Shown: piece by piece, positions 7,453 to 16,689 of the stretch
Numbering within the stretch: the stretch's first letter is position 1
Layout: every line of letters starts with the position of its first letter
NCBI RefSeq assembly: GCF_000275845.1
Contig: NW_006766939.1
Coordinates: 1 to 25,210 of the forward strand
Length of the DNA stretch: 25,210 bases
Direction of reading: 5' to 3'
Origin: Dichomitus squalens LYAD-421 SS1
Lineage: Eukaryota; Basidiomycota; Agaricomycetes; Polyporales; Polyporaceae
Notes under the pieces: model-generated
Told to the model about the DNA's origin: nothing
Seen by the model: only the letters and a program-made list of their open reading frames with translations
The model's database searches: none
Program-made: the position numbers and the translations under genes

Positions 7453-10400
7453 ATGGCCGACGTCGCAGTCCCGCCCGACGTCGTCGCAGAGGTCACCCAG
7501 ATCCTCTCCAACCTCGTCCTCGGCGACAACCAAATTCGTTCCAGGTCCGTTCTCCCCCCCGCATCGATCCCCGCTGCTCACCCTGCTCCCCTCCAGTGCA
7601 GAGCAGGTCGTCGAAGAACGCCTCGCAAGCACCCCCGAGCTCTATCTCCTCGCCATCGCCCAATTCGCCACCTCCGCAGATACAGAACTCGTGAGTCCTC
7701 CCCCGCATCCTACCCGCACCCGCGTCCCGACCGTCCTCCCCCAAGATGCGCTCCTTCTCCCTCGTCCTCCTCCGCCGCCTTCTCTTCCGCCCGTCCACCA
7801 CCCACCGCGTCCCTCTCTACGACCACCTCGGCCCCCAGGCCATCGAGACCCTCCACCGCATCCTTCTCCACTCCCTCCTCCACGAGCCCGCGCCCGTCGT
7901 CCGTCGCAAGACAGTCGACACCGTCACCGACCTCTCCAACAACGCGTCCAAGCGCGGCTACCCGTGGAACGCCCTCCGCTCCCAGGTGTTCGCCATGGCC
8001 GACAGCCCCGACGTCCTCACCCGCGAGGCCGCCTTCCGCGTCTTCGCCGGCTGCCCCAACCTCCTCGTCGATCTCCCCACCGACGCCACCGTAGCCCTCC
8101 TCCAGCGCGGGCTCCAGGACGCCCAGAGCACAGAGGTACGTGTCCCGTCCGCTTCCATCTGTCCGTTTCCTCTTCGCGTACCGGTGCTTGATGCTCCTCT
8201 CTGGTACGCCCGCGATCGCCTCGCCGCGCCATTCCCCTAGCGCTCCATCATTCGCGACTGCGCATCGACGTCCACACATGACGTGCCTGCTGGTTCTCGC
8301 GGGATCATACGTGCTTTTTCACCCTTGCGTGCACATGTAGCGTCCGCTGCAGATGCTCACCGTACACCCCATTTGCGCTAGAGCAAAGGTCCGCTCCCTT
8401 TCGCGACGCACACTGACAGATAGCGCACATCGCAGGTCCGGCTCGCAGCCCTCCGCGCGTCCGCCGCCTTCCTCACCTCATCCGACCTCGCCCAACAAGC
8501 ACAGGCGCTCGCCCTCATGTACCCCATGCTCAACACCCTCCCCTCCGTCCCGCGCGCACAGCAGCCGCCGTTCCTCTCCGTCCTGACCGACCTCGCTGCG
8601 TCCAACCCACACCTCTTTCGACCACATATCCCCGCCCTGCTCACCTTCCTGCCGTCGCTATTGCTGCCCGTGGTCGATGCGGGCCCGACTCCGACCGTGG
8701 CGCGGCCGAATCCGGGTACGTTCGCGTTCCCTCCTGTGACGAGCGCTGGGAAGGGAGAGAACGGAGAGGAGAGGGAAAACGGGGAGGACGACGAGGTGCG
8801 GAAGGGCGCACTGGAGTTCATGACGACGCTCAGCGAGGCCAAGCCGAGCATGCTCAAGGGCGTGGAGGCGTGGGTGAACATCGTCGTGCGGGGGTGCCTG
8901 GAGGGCATGGGCGAGATCCCTGAGGACGACACCGAGGCGTGGCTGGACGCGGACGTAAGTGACCATTGCTTCGTTGGCGACCCTGGTGTTTACGGGGCAG
9001 CAGCCAGCGGAAGACCCGACAGAAGACTCGTACCCGCACACGTACGAGCACTCGCTGGACCGCGTCGCGTGCGCGCTGGGCGGGGCGGCGGTGCTCCCTC
9101 AGGCATTCTCGTTCATCCCGGCCATGCTCGCGTCGCACGACTGGCGGCTCCGACATGCGGGGCTCATGGCCATCGCGTCGATCGCGGAGGGGACGAGCAA
9201 AGTGATGCAAAACGAGCTCGGAAAGGTCATCGAGTGCGTGTGGTTCACCGATGTAGTCGTCGGTCGCTGACGAGTGCGAGTGCGCAGCCTGGTCGTCCCG
9301 ATGTTTGGCGACGCGCACCCGCGCGTGCGCTACGCCGCTTGCCAGTGCATGTGAGTCCCCGTCATCGTATCGCATGCCGTCTTCGGACTCATCGGTGTCG
9401 ACGACAGCGGACAGCTGTGCACAGATCTCGAGGTACGCATCGCATTCTCCGCGATTGGGTAACCTTGTCTTGTGACGATACACTGACAGCCGTCGACTGT
9501 CAACAGGAGGTCGTCCAGGAAAAGTTCCACCAGCAAATCTTCGCGGCCCTCATCCCTGCGCTCGAGGCACCCGAGGCTCGGTACGTCTAGCCTCTGCCTT
9601 TTAGCTCCATATCACGGCCGGGCTGCGTCATCATCGATCTGACCGGATCGGATTGTGCAGAGTGCACGCGCACGCAGCGGCTGCGCTCATCAACTTCTGC
9701 GAAGGGGTAGAGCGAGAAACCCTAATCCCGTACCTCGACTCCATCGTGGAGCGCCTGCTGAAGCTGCTCAACCCCGCGGCGACGGACGCGGCGAGGCAGC
9801 CGAAACGGTATGTCCAGGAGCAGGTCATCACGACGCTCGCAATGGTCGCGGACGCGAGCGAGGCGACGTTCGCCAAGGTGCGTGTGTTCCGTAGACTCTA
9901 ATGCAGAAGACGGCCGACGTGCTGAATCGTTTTCGCTTTCCGCTGGCAGCATTACGCGACGATCATGCCTCTGCTGCTGAACGTCATGCAGAATGCGAAC
10001 GGCGCCGAGTACAGGAAGCTGCGGGTCAAGGCAATGGAGTGCGCGGGCCTCATCGGTTCGTCGCAGGTTGTCTGGCTTGCTCTTTGTCTGCTCACGTTCG
10101 TGTCTAGCCATCGCAGTCGGCCGCGATATCTTCCGCCCTGACTCACGGACGTTCGTCGAGCTCCTCATGCGCATCCAGAGTAAGCCCGCAGCATGACACG
10201 TTATCAACCGATCCGTGCTCATATCCTTCGGCGTCCAGACAGCCCAGTGGACCCGAACGACACCATGCTGAGTCATTTCCTCATCGCGACGTGGGCGAAG
10301 GTTTGTCAAGCTCTCGGGGAGGAGTTCGAGCCTTACCTACCCGTCGTCATGCCCCCACTTCTCCGCGTTGCGAGCTCGAAGGCGGACATCTCGATATATG

Positions 10401-11210
10401 GTGCGTATCCATCGTGAAGAAACACTCCACGCATCTTGTTGATTGAGGCACAGACGACGACGAAGAGCGCGAGGAACGGGACGGCTGGGAGAGCATCTCG
10501 ATGGACGGTCGCCAGGTCGGCGTCAAGACGTCTGCACTGGAAGACAAGTGCCAGGCGTTCGAGACCCTGCTCATCCACGCGTCCACGCTCAACGCGCGGT
10601 TTGGGCCGTATGTCTCGCAGACCCTGGAGCTCGCGTTGCCTGGATTGCGCTTCTACATACACGACGGCGTCCAAGAGGCGTGCGCCATGTGCGTGTCTCT
10701 ACGTGTCCTCTTTCAGGCGGCCTGCTGATCTGGGGAGACAGGTTGATACCGGTGTTGTTCTCGTGCGGCAAAAACAGCGGGACGCTGACGCAGCAGATGG
10801 TCGCCGCGACTTTCTCGCAGCTGATCAACTGCATCGGCCACGAGACCGACTCGTCGTTTCTCGCGTCCCTCTTCAAGTGCGTCCTCGACACGATGCTCGT
10901 CATCGGCGGCCCCGCCGCGCTCGCTCCGGAATTCCACAGCGGGCTGCTCGAGGCGACGAAGCGCCAGCTGCAGTCGCTCGCGGACAGGCGGAAGGCGCGC
11001 GCGGGGCGGCCCTCGCACGAGTTGCGCGAGGACAAGGAGGATTTGATGCTCATCGAGGAGATGGAGGACTTCGCGCTCGAGGACATGGCGAAGGTCCTGC
11101 GGACGTTGGACGCGGACCATCCGCTGCTCATCGCCGTATCGAGCGTGCGGGAGCTCGGGCTGCACCTGTCGGAGTGGGAGAGCGAGGATGAGGGCGGCGT
11201 CGCGGGCTAG
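7453..11210 (+). CDS. KAP121: Karyopherin beta-3, Kap121/importin-5 type nuclear import receptor
   Basis: A HEAT-repeat carrier that binds nuclear localisation signals and Ran-GTP and moves cargo through nuclear pores. Fourteen exons: 7453-7544, 7597-7690, 7746-8135, 8436-8954, 9001-9233, 9288-9350, 9408-9432, 9507-9580, 9661-9877, 9950-10055, 10108-10179, 10239-10400, 10454-10688, 10742-11210; total 916 aa, all phases consistent. Family-specific runs include [85 protein letters not shown] and [12 protein letters not shown]. Acidic patches ([17 protein letters not shown] and [13 protein letters not shown]) match known family loops. Exon 7 is only 25 nt. The acceptor at 9000 is tandem (cagcag), allowing loss of one Gln. 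The protein ends in an acidic tail after [11 protein letters not shown], about 180 residues short of the usual ~1,090 aa; no further HEAT repeats are seen downstream. Intron 3 is 300 nt. Confidence 0.95.
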
Positions 11211-11724
11211 GAGATAGCGCGTTGATATTTGGCACTTGATACTGTGGTATATTACGCTTTGTGTCTTGCTTTCGACGTTCGCAGCGCACTGTGTCTGTTC
11301 GGATCTCGGTCGGTCGGTAGAAGGTCGTTGGTTCGTTTTTGTAACCTTATCTGTAGCAGATGGTGTCTGATTAATAAGGCGCGTTCGTCCTTTCTACACA
11401 ATTCGGTCCGTAGGGCATTGATCAGGCGGGCAATCTCGATGCAGGTGAAGGGTCGACGTTGATTGCATGCAAGATGGACCAGGCGTTCAGGGTACGGTCG
11501 CAAGCCTCCATAGCGGTGGACAGCGTCGCGTATGTTCGACGTACCAAGTACTCCATGATTGACTACCATCTTTTCCTACGCTCGTCGACACAACGGGACC
11601 GGCCACATCCATCTCTACTTAACAGTGACCCGTCGTGTACTAATGAATCACATACATACATCTTGACGTGGACGCACAACATGCGAAACGAAACGGGGGG
11701 AATCGATTTACTGTACACCTGTAT
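11211..11724. other. Intergenic region between convergent genes
   Basis: About 510 nt between the stop of the karyopherin gene and the stop of the minus-strand WD40 gene. It should contain both 3' untranslated regions. No convincing ORF, RNA gene or repeat was recognised. Confidence 0.6.
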
Positions 11725-13152
11725 CTAAAGCTTGAATTCGTCCGGGATGACATCCTGTAATCGACGACCCAAGACAGTTCCATCGCATGCCGCGGACCAC
11801 AACATTATCCCATCGGGAGTGAATGCAACATGCCAGACCCTATCACCGTCGCCAAGCATGATCCATCGCTCGTCCTCCACACCTTCACCGTCTTGTCCGT
11901 GGATGCAGAGGCGATATACTGCCCACATGGGGAGAAGCACACCTTGACCACCGCTCTAGTGTGCTCGTCAAGCGACTGGACCATGGCGCCTGTGTGCGTA
12001 TTCCACACCTCCAACGAATTGTCGTTCCACGAGGCTGAGAGCAGCAGCCGACCATCCGGGGAAAATGCCATATCATAGATCGAACCCTCGTACGACTTCA
12101 AGAGCAGACACTCCTGTTTAGTCGCCATATCCCAAATGCAGATCATCCCACTGCTATATCCAACAGCGAGGTGTGTGCTCGAGGACTGAAAGCGGCGCTG
12201 CGAGCATGAATGTCCTCGCTACCCGGCGACATCTCGAGCGCAAGGTATGCATCCGATACAAGTTCCCGAATATCACAGCTGTACCCCTTGGGGACAAGAA
12301 GCCAATGGCTGTCGGGGGAGAATAGGGGCCGGGAGCCTGTCATGTCGGGAATCAGAGGCAGCGGCTGGAACGTTCGTCCATCCCGGAGTCGTACACTGCG
12401 GTCCCTGGCTTGGGATGCAATGTAAGCACCGTTGCTAGACCACGCGCAGGATCGGATGACACTCAGGTGACCTTCGAGGGAGGCGACTTGGCGTGAGTTG
12501 CCGCTGATGTCCCAGATCGTCACCTTCCCATCTTCACTTGCAGACGCGAGATGTCGGCTGTCTGGTGAGAATGCGAGATCCGACACTACTCCGCCAGGGG
12601 AAAACCATTCTTGCGAGATGTATGCATCTCGGGCATCCCAAAGGATGATGGTGGAAGCGCCGGACGCCGTCGCTACCCAGCGTCCATCTGAGGAGACAAC
12701 AAGGGTGGTGACGGACGAGTCATGCCCGGGGTTCCCGGCTACGCAAGTCAACGTCCCACTCAGGATCATGGTCAATGAACGAGACTCACGTCTTCCGTCG
12801 GCGCCCATTTGTCGCTTAGTGGACGAAACAACGTGCTAAACTCGTCCGACCAGGAGATCGTCTTCTGCGCATTCAGGACTGGGCCACCGGGAACCGTCAA
12901 TAGTGCACGATGGGTGGGATACGTGATCAGGGCCTTCTCCAAGGTTGCAAAGAGCTCCAAGTTGGCAGGTCGACGACATTCGCTATATATACGTCCGAGG
13001 TTATAATCCCAGATGACCAGGGTGACATCTCCTATCGACGTCTGTTTCGACCTAGGCAAGGCATGGACGGCATGTTGGAGCTTCTGTTTCCAGTCTCGTA
13101 TCCACCACGTTAATGAGGTCTGGTGCCCCTGGTCTGATTGAGTAGGCGGCAT
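11725..13152 (-). pseudogene. WD40-repeat protein gene with frame breaks
   Basis: Encodes a run of WD40 blades, which form a beta-propeller scaffold; partner unknown. The ATG at 13152 starts about 120 residues without a recognised domain (including LVIWDYNLGRIYSE). A consensus 51-nt intron (12789-12739) follows, then at least seven blades recognised by FSPD/IWD-type motifs, for example VSDLAFSPDSRHLASASED, GKVTIWD, MICIWDMATK, IYDMAFSPDGRLLLSASW and YIASASTDKTVKVW; the last is VWHVAFTPDGIMLWSAACDG. The frame does not hold. Near 12183 and near 11856 the repeat pattern jumps to another frame by what looks like one missing base each, inside blades where no intron fits. The 51-nt intron also leaves the frame off by one. 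Likely a decaying gene; sequencing error is the alternative. Confidence 0.72.
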
Positions 13153-13173
13153 AGACGGCGATTCTGATTTGAA

Positions 13174-13987
13174 TTATATGAGGTATATACGACTAGGAGA
13201 CAGAATGAGACACAAACGAGTACGGTTCCCGATCGCAAGCGGACTAGTGATCTCCAGTAGAACTAATTGGAACAGCAGCTCTACGATACGCTCGTCCACA
13301 TCTTGAAGTATCTGAAAGTGAACACAGAGAGGTATAGTCGGGGTACACAGATGATATAATAACGCTCACATTCAACGTTCGCAGCTTTAGCCGACGATGT
13401 AAATAACCTGGCTCCAGCGGAGTCAGTGGTCGTATTATCAAATCCTGGCAGGTGAGGTTTTCGAGGTTGGGGAAGTCGGAAATGAAATTAAGGAAAGCGG
13501 ATTCCGTGTGGAACAAAGCGCTGCGTATCGTCAGGCTCTGAAGGCTAGTCACGGATTGCCTGCCATGGAGTAGAATGGATTCGGAGAGTGAGATATTCCA
13601 AAACGAGGGCGACATTCTATCGAATGTGATATGACGGAGACAGGGGAGGATAGACAGCAGTGGGAATGAAGAGAAATCCTCCCATGGAAACGACAAAGAT
13701 CGTACAACAGGCTGAAGGTGCGGCTGAGCTCGGACAGCATCGTGGAACTTGATGAGCTGATTTGTGCTTCGGAGGTCTACTTTTGTGTAGAGAACGAAGA
13801 GGCTACAAGGATGGAGCTGGCTACAGGTGAGAGCAAAAGCGCACAGCGTGGTGTTGTCATCAGAGCAGAGATCGATGGCTTTCTCGATGACCTCCCATGG
13901 GAGGGCCGGGGACTGCGGGATGGACTCTGTACCCGAAGGCAAGGGGTTTAGGGTGTTCGCGAGGTCGGCCATAAAAGATATGGACAT
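13174..13987 (-). CDS. F-box protein
   Basis: Probably an SCF ubiquitin-ligase adaptor of the large, fast-evolving F-box families of mushroom fungi. Exon 1 (13987-13370) and exon 2 (13311-13174) join in phase across a 58-nt GT-AG intron to give 251 aa. The F-box is near residues 28-80: LPWEVIEKAIDLCSDD, then CAFALTCSQLHPCSL. Leucine-rich stretches follow (LPCLRHITFD, SLQSLTIRSALF, FPNLENLTCQDL), resembling degenerate leucine-rich repeats that would bind substrate. The protein is short and ends with a weak tail after LLEITSPL, where relatives usually continue, so it may be C-terminally truncated. The next gene on the same strand starts 21 nt after its stop. A second in-frame ATG lies at 13972. 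Confidence 0.7.
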
Positions 13988-14434
13988 TCGAAGGGCACTT
14001 AAGCTTGCTGATAGGTAACGCGGTGAGCGACACTCAGGCGCTGTGCCGAGAGGACAGCATGTAATCAGATCCTGCAGGCGTCAAAAGGGACAAATGTCAG
14101 AGCGTCTATTACAGTCACAGTATCTAACCACTGGGTGCGTACTCTAGGACAATGAATCTGATCTCGTCTGTTGTCCACATAACCATGCTTTACCCCTACC
14201 TTCTCAGATATCCCACGACGACGCATAGTATGCGCCCCTTCTTATCGACTCTACCCCGCCTAGTTCGGAACAGTATCAACCATCATTTTGGTTCCACGCC
14301 CACAAGCGGTGCGCGAACCGATGTCGTCTTATACGAAGACTACGATACGGGATAATCCTAACAATGGAATGGGCGATGCTATTATACGTAAGATTTCGGA
14401 ATGAACTAAAGTAGGGAGAATATGCTACCGGTAG
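13988..14434. other. Intergenic region upstream of the F-box gene
   Basis: 447 nt between the start of the F-box gene and the stop of the Crinkler-like gene, both on the minus strand. It should hold the F-box promoter and the 3' end of the Crinkler-like transcript. A 67-codon plus-strand ORF at 14152-14355 has no supporting features. Confidence 0.5.
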
Positions 14435-16537
14435 CTACGCCTGATGGCATTGCTCTTTGAACTGACCCAGCATCGCGACGTCGTGTGCCTTGTCCATGAT
14501 CCCATCTCGCTGGATACTGCTCGTCGCCCAGTCCGGAAGACCCTCGTCCAGAGAAGCAGGATATCTACCGCGACCGTGCGTCCCGACCCAGTCAAAGTCG
14601 ACAAGCATGCCCCGAGGTCCGTCGTCAAGGCCAGATCCACCAGGGACGACCATTGTGTTCGGGGTACGGAGGTCACCGAAGACGAGGTCGTGCGAGTGGA
14701 GCAGCGCGATGGCACGCTTGATATCCTGGTAGATGCGGTACGGAAGGAGCTCCTGCCGATTCGCGGCTTCCCATGCCATCTCGCCGTGAACACGTTCCAT
14801 TACGACCATGAACAGGTCGCCACATACCGGGACACAGACGTGCAGCGCTGGCGCGAGGTGCTCGGCTGCAAGTATCCTGTGCGCTTCCGGGTGATATCGC
14901 TCGGTGAGCTTCACCACTACTTCGACGCTGTCGGTATGTGTGTCGCGAGGTGATGAGGGCGCCGTCGTTTCTTCATCAATATTTGAAGACCTCCAGGGCA
15001 TGGTGGCGAGGTAGATACCCGAACGTCGTCACCTTCGGAAGCGGCCAACAAAACAGCCTCGCCTGATCGTGTCAGCCGGTGCGTGAAAGTGAGCGACGGA
15101 ACAAAACCCGTGTAGGAAGGGATCTTCAAGGGCGAAGGGAACAAATGAGCGATGCTGGCTTGAGGAGGTGCCCCAGGGACGGCCTTGAGTTGTGCGTAGA
15201 ACGCCGTGAGGTCAGCGATAGCCTTCCGAGTGGCTGTGAGTGCTCGGGAAAGACGGAGGACGTTCTTCGCAGAATGGAATCCCAAGTGCAGCCGCTCAGA
15301 AAACAACAAATCACAATACATTCCGTCAGTGTATATTGCAACGCTGATCTCGAGCAGGTTGCCCATGAATCCACAAAGGATGGCAGGATAATTCGATTGT
15401 CTCCGCAAGGCCTACACATCACGCCAATACAGACGGATGACTATGACAAGTACGCCAGGCGCACCTTGAACTGGGGTGCAGTTACGATATGTGCGTACGA
15501 CAACCCTGCTTGCAGGGAGGCGTCACCTTCTAGACCGGCCTCATTCTTGACCTCCACCACGACGAAAGGGGGATCGTCCGCATTGATAGCATGCGGTACA
15601 ATGCCATAGGTCCCCTGGGGGGGTTTCCAATGCAACGCTTTTGAGAATATCTTGCCGAGCAAAGTCTTCATGGCCCCCACCCGATCATCCTCCGATGAAC
15701 AGCTGCGGGCGGCGGTTGTCATGAGTTGGTGCACCATTCGCATGAGAATCGGAGGAGGAGCGGGCTCAGAGATATCATCGTCCAGGTGGCGCAAACGATA
15801 GTCAACGAGGCCCAAAGCGTGATTGAAGAGGCAGGCAGGGGGGCCATAATTTCCTGCGGGTCGCCCAGCATGAAACTTGTCGGCATTGTCAACGACAACC
15901 TTCCGCATGCCTGCGGAAGTCGAGGCACCATTTGAAGGTCGGGGGACGGTCGTCCGAATCAATTCAACACGTTGTTCACGCCACGAGAGCCTGTTTGAAC
16001 ACGAAGAGCAGAGATAGAAACACAGAAGTGTGACGTACCTCTGAGCACCTGATCCTGGATAGTTCCCAGTTGATCTAAACTCTGTAAGACTAGAGCAAGC
16101 GTGAGGAGTACGGCGATGACGTATATGCAGGGACTAACCGTCTTCCGTGACGACAAGAAATGGACCATGTCGGGAGATGGCCCATCGGGGAAGAATTTGC
16201 TAACCTGCCTGAAGCGTGTGGCAACTTTGTCCTCATCATGACAGTGCAGCCGAAGGCATTCTCGACTGCGGGAAAAGAGTGTGGCGTCCGGCTCGGTAGG
16301 CAAATCGGAAAGCTATTGGGATTCAGACCAACTGCCTGTAGTGGACGAAAATGATGATGGCCGTACGACATAGAGCGTGCATTGTGCTGTGCCAATGTGG
16401 CTAGCGATACTCGGTTCCTGTGACTTGGCCCGATCCCACAAATGCTGCAAGCGGGATGTGCTGGGAGCGTTTACGACGATGTCGTTGTTGCGGATATCCG
16501 GGTGAGGATAGAAGAATATGTAGTCGTCGTCAGACAT
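14435..16537 (-). CDS. Crinkler-like PD-(D/E)XK nuclease-kinase protein, probably frame-broken
   Basis: Resembles the Crinkler (CRN) class found in oomycetes and basidiomycetes, in which a header is fused to a restriction-nuclease-like and a kinase-like domain. Minus-strand exons: 16537-16367, 16312-16139, 16081-16039, 15990-15465, then from 15411 downward. The N-terminus (residues 1-57) is header-like; exon 2 has VSKFFPDGPSPDMVHF. Exon 4 carries the nuclease-like core FVVVEVKNEAGLEGDASLQ, with the E-x-K pair. Exon 5 has NYPAILCGFMGNLLEISVA. The C-terminal kinase-like domain has a beta-3 lysine (VEVVVKLTERY), catalytic loop VFGDLRTPN with FGD in place of HRD, and LVDFDW in place of DFG. The frame breaks by one base near 16160 next to a three-T run. 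The join to the kinase part (about 14960-15040) is unresolved, so a second break or a missed intron is likely. Function unknown; effector-like or self/non-self roles are conjecture. Confidence 0.72.
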
Positions 16538-16689
16538 GGTCGTGGTTCGACATCAAGTAGGTTTTGGCGCTCGCTCCGTACACATCTGCCTGCCCATACC
16601 CGGTTGCCCTTCACCCTTGTACTCGCTCGTCATGCCACCGCCCCATCGCCTCCTGTCTGCTTGTCTGATCCTCGACTCGCTTAAAAGAC
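16538..16689. promoter_or_regulatory. Short leader/promoter of the Crinkler-like gene up to the transposon breakpoint
   Basis: Only about 150 nt separate the ATG at 16537 from the first sequence that can be assigned to the plus-strand retrotransposon. No TATA box is evident on the minus strand, so the original promoter may extend into, or have been replaced by, transposon sequence. The breakpoint itself is not sharply defined (about 16670-16750). Confidence 0.35.

Noticed and set aside
14444..14953. Plus-strand ORF of 169 codons
   Set aside because: It is the reverse of the kinase-like domain, whose motifs (FGDLRTPN, LVDFDW) are clear on the minus strand.
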